A stretch of 64,000 bases of DNA, from positions 81,716,339 to 81,780,338 of the forward strand of contig NW_026262734.1 in the NCBI RefSeq assembly GCF_021869535.1, in the 5' to 3' direction. The stretch comes from Mytilus californianus (taxonomy: Eukaryota > Mollusca > Bivalvia > Mytilida > Mytilidae). Below the pieces are notes generated by a model that saw nothing but the letters and a program-made list of their open reading frames with translations, ran no database searches and had not been told where the DNA came from. Positions 22,466 through 35,406 of the stretch are shown here, in pieces (positions within the stretch are counted from its first letter, which is position 1; every line of letters starts with the position of its first letter). The position numbers were made by a program, and so were the translations under genes.

Positions 22466-25400
22466 GTGTTAATGACAAATAACTAGCGCCAATAATTTTT
22501 CCAAAATTCTTTTTTTTTTATCTTTTAATTTTCTTCTTCGTGGATTGATATATATTCGTCTATAGTGGCATATAAATAAGCAAGCAAGATAAATAAGCAT
22601 AATCAAGCAAATAAAAGGAAAACAAAACAAAATAATAATACGATACGATGTAACAGAATAAATATATGGACGAAGTATAACATTTTCACTAATATAAAGA
22701 TAATTGTAATTACAGTACAAGCATATTTATACATTAATAATTCATCATTAAAATCTAATCAGTGACTTTAATCCAGGGGTTCCAGTACATGTTGTATTCT
22801 TTCACACTCATATTTTTTGAGGAAATATAATTTTCTAAAGTTAAGTTTTATTTGATATAATTTTTTAAGTCCTTCTCTATGAGGTTTTTCATCTTGCATT
22901 TTTGATCTATAGATGAAGTTTATGACTTTATTTTTTATAAGATTTAGGTTATTGTTTTCATAGAGGCCAAAAATGACAATATCCACATTTAGTGGAACTT
23001 CAATGTGTGTTGCTTCAAAATCCTACCATTCAGATGGTGCCAGATGTCTGCTCCTTTATAACAGCCCCACAGTAAGTGTTTTTAGTTTCTGGTTCTTCCT
23101 TGCAAAATGTACATAAATTACACTGTACACGGTTCATTTTTAAAAGTAAAGTTTTTGTACCCAAAATACGGTGAATAATTCGGTATTGAAACCAATAGAG
23201 CTTGATATTTTTTTTTTGGAAAACTTAGGAACACAATTATTTATTTTTTTCCGATCTCAAACAACTTTATTTAATATAATCTCCCATTTTCGCTCAGCTG
23301 TAATAAAAACTGGTATTGTACCTTGGTTTAAAATATTAAACATGTCTTTTGAACCTTTGTCTGCCTTGTAGAAAATGTTAATATTAAAAGGTAAAACAGC
23401 TTGTTGTTTTTTCCCTTTCAGTGTTGATTCCTTTAGATTGTAAACATTTTTTTAATACCATAAAATTGTAAAAATGTGGGTTTAAAATTATATAGCCTTT
23501 CAAAATTTTTACAATATATTTCCTTGCTCATCTAAAAGGTCATTCACAGTCCATACCCTATTTTGTGCCCAACTTCTACAATAAACACAGACATCATCAA
23601 TTTTAATGTTCTCATTATTCCATATAGATGAAGAGATAACTTCCTCAGAATAACATGGATGTCGCGGTCTTGATATATTTTTCCAGGCATAAAAACTTCT
23701 TTCCAAAATTGGTTATCTAATTTTTTAGTTGTTCCAAAATAAGCCAACTCTGTAAAATGTATTTGTTGTGTAGCAATAAATAGTTTTATCCACTTTGAAT
23801 TTGAATTAAATAATCTTCTAACCCTAGTTCATTTTAGCCCTTGTATAAAATTTCTAAAATCATTTTTAAACCCCCTTTGCAGTATTCTTGACATAAAAAG
23901 TTCCCGATTTACCTTGTCAGGTTTACCATTCCAAACAAATGCATACATTTTACTATTGAGTTGACGTAGTACATTGTCATCTGGCCTAGGGATGGATAGG
24001 AACAGATGATTCAATTTTGATATAATTTAAGACATTATAATAGTTATTTTACCAAATGGGGTAAGCGACTGTTTTGACCATTTTTGTATAATATTTTCTA
24101 TTTTGTATGGATTCGAGGAGCATAATTTAGTTTATACTTTCTTTCCAAATCAACACAAACAGTAATACCCTATAATTTGAAGGTACTGGAACCCCATTTT
24201 ATTCCCTACTTTATACATATTTTATCTTGACTATGTTTTTTACTTCCTATCCATATAACATTTGTTTTACCTAAGTTAATTTTCAGTCATGATATCTCGG
24301 CATAGAATTGTAAAATACAGAGGGATGCATCTAAAGATGAAGGCGATCCATCTAATATAAGTAATGTGTCATCTGCATATTTAGACAAACTAAACTCTGT
24401 ATCAACTATCGTAATACCCTCTTCTCATTACTATTTCTAATAGAATGTCAAGTATGTTTGCACATAGCATAAAAAGGTAAGGAGATAAAGAGTCTCTGTG
24501 TCTACAGCCTCTTCCCACACGAACATAACCTGACAGACAACAATTTTGAGTGACTGTTGAAGAAATATTATTATAAAAGGTTTTTATCCAATTCATGATG
24601 GATTTACCAATATTAAAATACTCAAGTGTTTCAAATAAAAATGAACATGATATAGAGTCCAAATCTTTTTCAATATCAGTCAGGAGTAATATAACAGGGA
24701 TGTCATTTCCCTCTGTGAAATGTAAAATATCATATATAAGTTCTCCCCAATAAATCTCCCTGGGATAAAGCCTATCTGGTCAGAATTAATTAGTTTGTTA
24801 AATACTGACTTTATCTAGATGTTAATTTATATGTTGAGTTCAAAAGGGTAATTGGATGCCAATTTTTTATAAACTGACTTGATTTACATTTCTTTGGAAT
24901 ACACGTGATAACCCCCTACTTCTGTGTGACAGACATTTCCCCTATTTGGTACGCATTATTTATTGACCTGTAAACAAATTTTCAGATGTCTATCCAAAAC
25001 ACTTTTTAAATTCTGCAGTGAAGCCATCTGACCCAGGACTTTTTTTTTATTTTTCATCATTTTCAATGCTTGTGTTAGTTCAGTAAAGGTGATATTATCT
25101 TCTAATGATTCTTTTTCATTATTTTTTAATTTAATTGATTGAAATGGTATTTCCCCTGATGAATTGACTTCTTTTATACACTCTTGTCTTCTGTGAAGCT
25201 TCTCAAAAGATATTTTTGTTTGCTTCAAGATTTCATTTCGATTTTCTACTACAGTGTTATTTTTTTTTAATAGTTTTATGTACAGAATTTTGGGTTTCTA
25301 GATTCCAAAAATACTTAATTGGTCTCTCTCTTTCAATCTACTGTGTCCTTGACCGAACTTATTGACCTTAAACCTTGTTTTGCTGCAAAGTTCTAAGTTC

Positions 25401-25955
25401 ATATTTTTCATCTCTATTACATTCATATTGTCCTCAGTGTTTGAATTTTGTATTTCTTCTGTATTCTTGTTTCCCTGTTTTACCCATTCACTTTGTATAT
25501 ATGTGGAATATGAAATAGCCTTACCTCTGATCTCATTGAGAAGGGTCTCAAAAAATAATTTGTCACTGATTGTAAATTGAATATCAAAATTATCAAAACT
25601 ATTGTGTAAAGCATCCCTGCTATACACTAACACTGCATATTGCTCAACTGTGTTAATATTTTTTTTTTTTTTTGATTAATTTACATATTCAGGATCTTGA
25701 AGGAGAGAGTTGTTGAATTTCAAGAGGCTTCTGCCTTTTATAATCTTATTTTTTTTTTTTTCAAATTCAACATGTTTATTAAAACTCTCCTTTACACCGT
25801 GAAAAGTACTATCATGTTCTGCATTTTCCAAAAAATTGATTTGTTCAAGGAAAATAGAATAGTCATTACTGTTTTCAATACCCAATCCAGAAAAATATGA
25901 TTTACATTCTAAATACTTATCATTAAATACCAGATTAAGATCTTTAGGCGCTCTT
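22465..25955 (-). mobile_element. 5'-truncated LINE (L1/Tx1-like) inserted in the DIRS/PAT element
   Basis: Minus-strand ORF2-type fragments. From the 5' side: KDLNLVFNDKYLECK and LLKFNNSLLQDPEYV (linker after the endonuclease), QALKMMKNKKKVLGQMAS, an RT block with FETLEYFNIG, SGYVRVGRGCRHRDSLSPYLF (the G-C-R-Q-G-D box, mutated), MYAFVWNGKPDKVNRELFM, and a C-terminal C-x2-C-rich segment (VQCNLCTFCKEE). The endonuclease is absent, as in a 5'-truncated insertion; the 3' end is A+T-rich. It separates DIRS gag from pol. Many frameshifts; inactive. Clade is a judgement by eye. Confidence 0.75.
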
Positions 25956-25959
25956 TTCC

Positions 25960-26690
25960 TTGAGCGTTGTGCTAAAATGTCTGGATCCTGTTAGGTTGGC
26001 AGTTCTTGTGCCAATGTCGAAACTGTTTACACTGGTGACACATTTCGTACTGGGCCGGCTACGACCGCCCATAGTCTACACGAAAGGGTTGAGGAGGTTG
26101 AGAATAACAACTGTAAGGCTGAGAATGAGCAGGATTCGGCACTGTTTCAGCTGGTCTTGCATTTTAGGTAGCTCTGTTGTTATTGTTGTATGGAGAAGAG
26201 CGAGGTTTGGTCCTCTCTTTAACTGACCTAACTGCACGACTTTCAGCCTGTTTAATCTTCTTTTCATCGTCAGACCTATCCGCGGATGATATTTGCTTCA
26301 TATTAACGTACGGTAGTCGAGCCCCCTGCAGAGCCGTCGGAAATCCTTATGACTTATTTCTAGCTTTTAGTTTAGGTATTAGCTCAGACACAATACTGTT
26401 AGTGGGAAAATCTAAAGAAGGACCATTCTTTTAAATTTTCAAAAGTTTTTTCAGAATTTCTTCATTGAAATGATACTAAATACTGATCCCTCCTTTCTTG
26501 AATTTTTCGAGATAATTTATCTTGCTCAGAAGCCAAATCAAATTTTAAGTCTACAAGTTTATAGTCTAGATAATCAGGAAACAAATGAAATGCATCTGCG
26601 ATTTCAGAACTAGGATCAGGGGCTGTGACTCACCTCTATCATGTGCATTAGTTGCGGTGTGGTCCGTATCACCAATATCGAACATAGCTT
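25960..26690 (-). pseudogene. DIRS/PAT element gag-like region with zinc knuckle
   Basis: Minus strand: CHQCKQFRHWHKNC (26038-25997) fits the C-x2-C-x4-H-x4-C knuckle of retroelement gag proteins and is followed by a stop near 25980. The upstream part is rich in charged residues (KKRLNR-like) and broken by frameshifts. Confidence 0.6.
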
Positions 26691-26700
26691 AAAATTAAGC

Positions 26701-26907
26701 AAACTTTATTGCACTAAGACTGAGGTTTCGAATGGTCAAAATATGAAAGTGCATTTTCAATGCAAACTGTTACCGCGAACGACCAGTCCGTGCTATTATA
26801 TAAAGAAACTTTAAACTCTTAACTATGTCAAGGTGACTTATTGTTATGCTAAAATAATTTAAATATTATTGTAAACATGAACACATGTCTTATTGATAGT
26901 TAAAAAA
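26701..26907 (-). repeat. Retroelement split direct repeat A1
   Basis: The 5' terminal repeat of the element in transcription direction, matching A2 at 17646-17879. It marks the right boundary of the retroelement. Confidence 0.62.
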
Positions 26908-29635
26908 AACATACAAAATCTAAAGGGAACATGATTTCATAAAATAAATGTACCTATTGAATTAAACTATAATTCCGAAAATGTCACAGTCTACAGTGGA
27001 GGACGAAATGTTTAGGTTTGAATGTTTCTGATGAAGGTTACTCGAGATAAGCGCTTCAGACATGGGGTCAGACGCACGAAATTTGAAGATATTATTTTCA
27101 TCAATGGCAGTTCTGTTACATATTTTAGTCATATCTGTTTCTATTTCTCCTTTTCTATAACACATATAATAAAAAAAGAATTGACCCTTACCTGAACGGA
27201 TAAGGCTTAAATCGGTGTTGTTTTTTATAATGTAATCTTTTTTTCAAATGTATTATCATATCAAAAATACCTGATCTTATATTGACAAAAAGACATGTAT
27301 GAACGTTTTCAATATTGTGAAAAACTTTTAACTAACTGTTCAGCTTAATGTTTAAATCATATAATAAAGACTTACAACAATTCCTACTTTAAAATGTGGT
27401 ATTTCATCTGCTTTTAGACCGATTTTATACTCCTACACAATGCAAGTTTTGCTTATAAGTATTTAAAAAAATACTGAGTAACATGAACCCACTGAAAACC
27501 GTGTGAGGACTTAGTTTCAGATAGATATTAGAGGTGTACTTTTTGGTAAAAAAAGTAATTTGTTGATTGTGTGTTCTTTGGTTAACATGAAGTCGCACAT
27601 ATGTCTTGCATATTCTGGACGAATTAAGTTAATTGAGAAATATAGTTAAACGAGGAGTATGTCAATTAATAAAATACGATTGCCAAAGAACAGACAAATG
27701 CTGTATACACGCTCATAATTGGCCCAAGTCCAGATGATTCATAACAAAATCTAGTATAAAGGGACTCAAAGATTGGCCTTCAAAAAAAAGAACTCTTAGT
27801 TTAATTAACGATCTGAAAAAAAAATAAAATGTAGATAATATCAAACGTTTATTAGCTTTGGCAGCGACAGTTCATTTTTTGCGTGTTGGGGTGAATTTAA
27901 GATAAAGTTTGTCTGAAGAAGTTCCATCTTTATTTTTATCACATAACATGTACGTATGAACTTAAAGCACTAACAATATATATATTTGTATTTCTTCATG
28001 CTAATAAACAAAGGCAACTAGTGATAAAGTTCTTGCCTTTGGAGAGACACAAACGTATTTGGCGAAATAAATGTTAACTTTCTTGACGTGAAATAAGCAC
28101 ATATATAAGAAATTGGTGGGTTTATTATCAATTTGTCCCTGACTCATGACTGCTGACACATAACAGCATACTATTTGCGTGGAGATTTAATTTAACTTTC
28201 TGGACCTGTTTAAAATTTTGTCGATGCATATTGTACTGTATAGTGTTTTAGTAAGCGCTGCAAGTCAAATTTATTGATTTCACACCAGGTTAATGTTAAA
28301 AAAAGTATTTCAGTTTTAACTTAAATGCATAGTATCACAGCCAAATATATGAACTTTAGTATTCTAACAACATGGTGGCTTTTTTTCTAAAAACGTCATC
28401 AAATTTAAAGCGCCTGGAGCATGTCCAAAAAAACGGATTTGTTAGAAAGTTTGTCAAATTTTGAGTATTTATCCATAAAATCTACAAAAAGGAAATTGTT
28501 ATCCTAAACCAAAATTATGTTGAAAGTAAAGGCATGTATTGTCTTTCGGGGACAAATTCATTCATTTTGATGAGCGATGACCACCGGTGCAAAAACATAC
28601 AATTTGTAATTTTGTATAAAAAAAACCTACAACAACATGTAGCTCTGAAACATTTTGAATTGATGGACATATGTAAAGTTTTGAAATACTATTTTAAAAA
28701 TTGGATAGAATCTCTAACATGCAAATTCCTGTTGGTTATAGCAACTTTTAGATTTTGTCCACGCTATTGAAACAAATACAAGGGTGATTGGCCCTCTCTT
28801 TTATTTGTACGCATTTCATATAGTTAATCTGCATGACACTGATAATGTGTTCGACATATCACTGCAGGTTAGTAATTTTTACATAATATACTACAAATAC
28901 ATAAAAAAAATCAGTTTTGGTCACTTGGACAGAAAAGTGTGTATTTACTACTGACAGATATATAATACTTATACGTTTCAAAATGTGTGAGAATTGATAT
29001 CGCTTGATCACCACCAGTTATTTAATTTGATATGATAATAAACGAGCATTTGGCTGTTTGTCTTTACTACTATGTTAATTAAATAACGAGAGTTGATAAA
29101 GCGAAATCCAATTCTCACGAGTTGTTTAACCTATTTCTCGTATGTTAACATTCAAAGGTGTGTTACAAAAAATTATGCGGCTCGTTGATAAAGTCTTTTG
29201 TACATATCAGTGTGACGTCATATGTCCGATGTGGACGTCAAACTTAAATATTATACATTTAAAACTTTTTGTACGTTTCAAAATGTAAAAGAATTTAACA
29301 GGTGAAAATTGTGAGTATATATTGTGTATGTTATTGAAGAAATCACATACATGTATCTCCATTGCCATGGATGAAATATAAATCGGTTTGACCTTTGAAA
29401 GTCATTAATGACGTTATGAATAGCCATATAAATGTCTTAATATGAGGCAGAAAAAAATTAACGTATTTTTCGTATTACTCATTCGTATCATGTGATACGA
29501 GATATATATATTCATGCGAGAAATAGATAAAAGGCAAACAACCTCAACAGAATAAATATGCATGTGTTATATTCAATTAGTCATTGGTCTTTATTATACA
29601 AAGAAAAAAAAGGTGAGTAAAAGACGTACTGCGAT
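26908..29635. other. Unrecognised stretch
   Basis: No gene recognised. 27000-27130 contains a TTTCTGATGAAGGTTACTCGAG-type block that I associate with a common mussel repeat. A short ORF at 28534-28770 (plus, 78 aa) has no recognisable motif. TGACGTCA (CRE-like) occurs at about 29215 and a pair of related ACGTTTCAAAATGT blocks at 28974 and 29271. Confidence 0.35.
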
Positions 29636-29637
29636 AA

Positions 29638-31420
29638 ATAAAATTGAGAATGGAAATGGGGAATGTGTCAAAGAGACAACAACCCGACCATAGAACAGAC
29701 AACAGCAGAAGGTCACCAACAGGTCTTCAATGCTGCGAGAAATTCCCGCACCCGGAGGCGTCCTTCAGCTGGCCCCTAAACAAATATATATACTAGTTCA
29801 GTGATAATGAACGCCATACTAAACTCCAAATTGTACACAAGAAACTAAAATTAAAATAATACAAGATTAACAAAGGCTAGAGGCTTCTGACTTGGGACAG
29901 GCGCAACAATGCGGCGGAGTTAAACATGTTTATGAGATCTCAACCCTCCCCCTATACCTCTAGCCAATGTAGAAAAGTAAACGCATAACAATACGCACAT
30001 TAAAATTCAGTTCAAGAGAAGTCCGAGTCTGATGTCAGAAGATGTAACCAAAGAAAATAAACAAAATGACAATAATACATAAATAACAACAGACTACTAG
30101 CAGTTAACTGACATGCCAGCTCCAGACTTCAATTAAACTGATTGAAAGATTATGTCTTCATCATATGAATATCAGGCACAATCCTTCCCGTTAGGGGTTT
30201 AGTATCATATATCATAACATATATGAGAAGAACATAACCCGTGTCATGCCAACAACTGGTTTTTAAATAAATGTGTTTAGTGCCGATGCAAAGACCCTAT
30301 AAGTGAATCAATATTAACGCCAAAATATGCAATTTTTAATGACCTGACAACAGTATCGTAACTATATCCCTTCTTAATAAGTCTGTTTAAAGGTTTTGTT
30401 AGCTTCAGAGGTGAATACTGACATTTTTGTGCTTTATAAAGAATATTTCCATAAAAAATTGGATGTGAAATACCTGAACGTATAAGAAGTCTGCATGTTG
30501 AGCTATATCTACGAATGATGTCCTTATACCGATATTAAAATTTAGTAAATGTTTTGACTAGTTTGTGATATCGAAAACCCTGGTGTAATAATTTTTCAGT
30601 AATACATAAATTTCTCTCGTTAAAATCTAAAACATTGTTAAATACACGAGCGAATCGTACAAGTTGAGATATATAAACACCGTTTGAACATATCTATTCA
30701 CATTCTGACTTTTTAAATGCCCATTTAATTAGGTGTGTGAATTTTTTCTTAATGAGAATGTGAGGCAATGTGGTATATAGGGTAGAAAAATCAAAACTTT
30801 GAACAGATTCAAAATCACCAATATATGCATGTAATTTATCAAGTACTTCCAACGAGTTCTTGATACTCCAAAAGTAATTAATTCCACTATTTTCGAAGGC
30901 CTTATTTGAACAATTTATTATCAGGTTTTTGATTGTACCAAGTGTACTGGTAAGAAGAATAGACAATTTTAGTAGTGGAATAATGGCTTTAAGACGAAAT
31001 GAATCTATATTTGTAAGGTGTTTTGTGTAGCTTCGGAAGCCAATACATAGTTGGGACTTTCATTGTATTTGGTTCTGCTTGTAAAGCGGTAGCTAAAAGT
31101 TTATGTTTGTTACAGATGTCGTTTTCTGAAAATGGAGTCAGTTGGAATGTTGGTGAATTGGTGATTTCTTTTTTCAAAACCTCAATGTAAAATTTACGTC
31201 AAACAATAATAATATTATTAGCAGCTTTATCGGCCGGGACAAAAACAAATTCCTTGGCTAGTTCTTTTAGTTTATGTTTGATACGAGAAATAGGTTTATT
31301 GTGGTTATTGTTAAGAGTAAAATGTTCTTTAAAATGTTGAATACGTATATCAACTATGTTCATTACTGAATTAAAAAAAGAGTCCAAAGATTTTTTGTCA
31401 AGTATTTGATACAAAATGTA
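29638..31420 (-). mobile_element. Penelope-like retroelement copy, RT core deleted
   Basis: Minus-strand fragments include FVFVPADKAANNIIIV, TPFSENDICNKHKLLATAL, MYWLPKLHKTPYKYRFISS (a signature of Penelope RT), SFDFSTLYTTLPHILIKKKF, then directly VYISQLVRFARV-like, and a long 3' tail (30120-29638). The segment from the F-x-R-F-G-x box to YLDD is missing between 30694 and 30680. The tail ends in the abundant block TTGAGAATGGAAATGGGGAA. Frames are interrupted at 31180 and 30970. Confidence 0.78.
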
Positions 31421-31599
31421 CTACAAAAAACATATTCAATTTTGTTGCATCCATTGGGAAATCTAGTGACAAAACATTGCCTCCCGTATAAACACAGAAA
31501 TCTTGATCTTATGAATGTTTGTACCGTTTTAGCAAGGATGCTATTAATTATGAATTCACAAGAAAACGTTATGTTAAATCAAAACAATAGAAGTAAATT

Positions 31600-33175
31600 G
31601 AAATAAAAACAAAATTTTCATACAATGTTGTCATTTTCCTCCGAAAATAAAAAAAAAAACGATGTACAACAGGCTAAATGAGCTTTGTGTAAAATTGGTT
31701 TAAAATGTTGCTATCCGAATAAATCCTGGAGTACCAATTTCAATTATTTTTCTACTGGCAGTATATATCTCTAGAACATTCTAATTGTCCGTAAAGGTAT
31801 GCAGCTAGATCAGAGAAGTTCAGGGAAAAAATTCCAAAGGAATCGATAGATATGCAGAAAGGATTAACACTTTTGAAATTAAGTTACTTAGCAAATTCAA
31901 ACGGATCTTATTCCGATGTAAACACTGAATGTAAATAGATCGAGAGGACCTCAAATACTTGAAAAGAAATCGAAACGACCTTTTCTTAAAATTGTATAAA
32001 AAAAGTAAAAATCTTTTGAACGGATAACCCACTTTATAAAAATATTTTTCTTTAATTTTATAACATGCATAGACATGACTTTTAAATTTATATTCACGAA
32101 AAGACAATATTTCTATATTGAAAGTGACAAGAGCAAACAGGTGTACTTGAAAGCTTTAGATGTGAAAAATAGGGATATTTTGTGAAATTGTGACATGCTA
32201 AGGACTATGTGGAACACTCCGAAAATGTTTGACCTGAACGATTTTAAGATTTTGTATTGACCTGATATTTTCCATTTTTATCAATATGCAGGAAAGATTA
32301 ACATGTTTTTAATTCAGTTGCACAAGCTTCTAGTGCAATTATCTCTATAAATAATGAACATAAAACATCGTGTATTTGCATGTATATTTTTATTAATATT
32401 GTTAAACTAAGAATTTTGAAAAATAGATAATAGTCTGTTTCCAAAAACTCCAAACCTAATATTGTCATGAAAATGAATGATATGGAACAGCGTTTCAGAA
32501 GTTAGGACAAAAGCGTAGCTGATATACGCTATAAATTAATAATCACATATAACATTAACACGTCTACAAATCTGTATAAGAAAATTTCAATCAGATAATA
32601 CAAAGTGAAAATGTTATAGTCCAAAACCAAAATCGTTAGTTAGGTCAAAGAATATTTATAATGAGATGCACTTTGATGTTCGGGGAATTCCTGATCTTAC
32701 CTGCATTAAGAAACAACATACTTTTTATAATAAAAAAGGTGCTAACAACTATTACACGTGTTAATTAAAATCTTTGCAATTGTGACGAAAATAGATTAGA
32801 GGGAACAGCTGTTCGTAGGTGATAAAAATTTTTCAACCTATTAAGAAAATACAAAAAAGGTGAAATAAATTAACGAAAGGACTGGCATGAATTCGTACAG
32901 ATCCAGGTATGTTTCTCATGCTGTGCAGTCAAGAATAGGACATGATCGATGAAACAGATCAGACGACTTTTGTGGTATTTAAAATTAGTAGATACAAAAA
33001 TGTAATCACGTTTGTTAGTTAGAAGACTTTCAAAGTACACTGTAATATATGGAAACTCCAAATTAGTATAGACAAAACAAAATTCATGGAAATAAACAAC
33101 GAAAATTTGATATTTGTATATGGAAATGTAATAGACTTTTATACCGTTTATATATTTTATCAAAACTAAATTATG
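31600..33175. other. Unrecognised stretch
   Basis: A+T-rich sequence between the Penelope-like copy and the LINE fragment. Short ORFs on the minus strand (31820-32107; 32870-33238) show no family motif and no splice-supported continuation. Confidence 0.35.
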
Positions 33176-33177
33176 AA

Positions 33178-34880
33178 TGTTTTCAGATGACACCCAGGTA
33201 TTTAAGAAGAACGAAAAATCTATAAAAAAGTCATTCAAGATTTCGTCCTTATATGAAAAAGCTTCGGGCTCTAGAATAAATTATGACAAAATAAACGGCT
33301 TACTTTTGGGGCTTCTAAAAGAAAAAGACCAAAATTTAATAAAATCAAATAGATCACAAGTAATGTTAAAACATTAGGTGTGTGCCATGGTTATGAAATA
33401 GATGACGATGATATATGGAGAAAAATAATTGATAAAGTTAAAAATTGTATACACGTATTGAAAAGTAGGAAGCTTACATTTACAGGTAAAACACTTATAG
33501 TTAAAATATAATTTTCTCTCTGTTCATACGAGATTGAAAAACGAGGAATTACGGATAAATATACTAAAGAGCTAAATAATATAATTTGGAATTTTATATG
33601 GGACGGAAAAGTTAACCAGGTAGACAGAAATATCTGCTGCTTGCATGAAGTAAAAGGCGGGTGGGTATGGTAAGTATAGATATGTTCATGAAAAGTAAAC
33701 AAATAAAAGTTTTATATCGCTTACTGCAGGAACCATTGGATAGCTGGAATGCGATTGGTAAGTATTAGCTACGGAAATTTGATGACAAATATAATGATAC
33801 CTTTTTTGTATGTAAATGTTCAAATTTGAATGGTTTAGATATGAACCAATTACCACAATTTTATCAGAAAATTATAAATACTTGGTCAGGCTTCATACAA
33901 AATATTGATTCAATAAAAGAGATGTTTTAAATATGAAAATATTGGGGAACTCTTCTATTTTGTTCAAAAATAAACCATTGTTATACCCTTCATTTTTAAA
34001 AAGCGGTATCAAAACTATCAAGGACATTTGGAGTTTAGAAAATACTGATTTTATTAGCTGCAATGAAATTTGTAGGAAGCTTATTGATCGGAGGAATTGT
34101 ATTTCCGAATTTTCTAGAATTAAACAGGCAATTCCTAACGATTTCATGCAAAATTTTGAAATCTTGCGGAAACCAGAATCTGCATAATGAAATGAAATTA
34201 AAGATATCAAATGACCTTGAGATTATGAACTTAAACAACCAAATAATAAAACCATCAAAGCTAAAACTCAAAAATATTCGTACATTATTGAATAAAGACG
34301 TATCTCCAAAATGTCAAATTAAGTGGGAGGAAGTATATGGAAACAATTTACTTTGGGAAAATTTGTGGTCAGAATTAAACAAATGATAATTAAAAATAAA
34401 GTAAAAGAATTCCAATGCAGATTCACGCACAATATTTTATATACTGAATGTAGATTACAAAAAATAAAACTATCAAATGGAAACTGCCATATTTGTCAAA
34501 ATGACAACAACATAGAAACCCTGCAACACTTTTGTTTTTAGTTGTAGTACATCTAAGTTAATTGTAAACAAGCTTCAAGAAATACTTATCCAATCAAACA
34601 TAGGAATACATAATCCGATTGTTGAAAAGAACATGATGTTAGGAATAAGCACAGGAATATTCAAATATGACAATTTTCTGAACACAATTATTACATATCC
34701 TTAATGGACTCTATGGAAAATTAGGAATTCAATCAAATACAATAAAAAGCCTATAGCACCACAAGATATTTATAATATCTGGAAATATAACTTCAAAATT
34801 AATCTAAAATTCGTTCTTCAATTAAAAGGCATTGACATCATCGATAAGACAAAATTGAATTCAGTGATAATGAAAATTTA
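33178..34880 (+). mobile_element. 5'-truncated LINE fragment (L1/Tx1-like)
   Basis: Plus-strand fragments start at FSDDTQVFKKNEKSIKK (the F/Y-A-D-D box, here FSDD) and continue with NIIWNFIWDGKVNQVDR, FLKSGIKTIKDIWSLEN, WEEVYGNNLLWENLWSELNK, KVKEFQCRFTHNILYTEC and a C-terminal zinc-like CHICQNDNNIETLQHFCF. Order and motifs match the C-terminal half of LINE ORF2. At least five frameshifts or stops. It has the same general architecture as the LINE at 22.5-25.9 kb but is too diverged to be a sister copy. Confidence 0.72.
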
Positions 34881-35406
34881 GACAAAAAATATAATATAAA
34901 CGTTAAACGAAGATTTTTATGGATTTATTATATGACTATAGATTTTGTCAATGTATACATATATATATAAATGATATGAAAGTCTTAGCCTATTATGTGT
35001 GTCGCGTTCAAAACGTTTATATGTGTTAAAAAAAACAACCAAAAAAAGCCGTTTGGTTGATGTATCATTGACATATATCCTATATCTCCTTTAATTCCCA
35101 TCTAAATGAATGTAGATAAACTTTGACAAAATTGATAAAATATGTTAGGAAAAAAAACCGCAAGACTGGATTGTTGAAATGTGCATTAGTAACGCTCATG
35201 TCATAATCAAGTCACTGGACTAAAAAGTATGAATTCAGGGGAAAAGTCGTTTTCGTTATTAGTTTTGATGTGTCAAAACAAATCAAAAATAAGATTGCCC
35301 CTAAAACGAAGTACCCAACTACATATGGAAATAAATAAGTTAGACACGTAGGATTTCCTTTATATGATCTTTTCCATCTGCATTTGATTGCATTTCTGTT
35401 CACAAT

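Larger units (their letters stand above)
17039..26907 (-). mobile_element. DIRS/PAT-type tyrosine-recombinase retroelement with nested insertions
   Basis: Read on the minus strand, the order is terminal repeat A1 (26907-26701), gag with zinc knuckle (to about 25960), RT and RNase H (22465-20895), tyrosine recombinase (about 20160-18029), then B1 (17985-17880), A2 (17879-17646) and B2 (17405-17039). A1-body-B1-A2-B2 is the split-direct-repeat arrangement known for PAT and Ngaro-type elements. The B1-A2 junction is contiguous. Three later insertions split it: a LINE, a 1586-bp inverted-repeat element and a 240-bp repeat. Frameshifts and stops make it inactive. Family placement between DIRS, PAT and Ngaro needs a phylogeny. 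Confidence 0.72.

Noticed and set aside
25960-26434. Plus-strand ORFs of 88 and 85 codons
   Set aside because: They are antisense to the retroelement gag with its zinc knuckle on the minus strand.
28534-28770. 78-codon plus-strand ORF
   Set aside because: No motif, no splice-supported neighbours, isolated in an unrecognised A+T-rich stretch.
33893-34271. Minus-strand ORFs of 105 and 78 codons
   Set aside because: Antisense shadows of LINE ORF2 coding on the plus strand.
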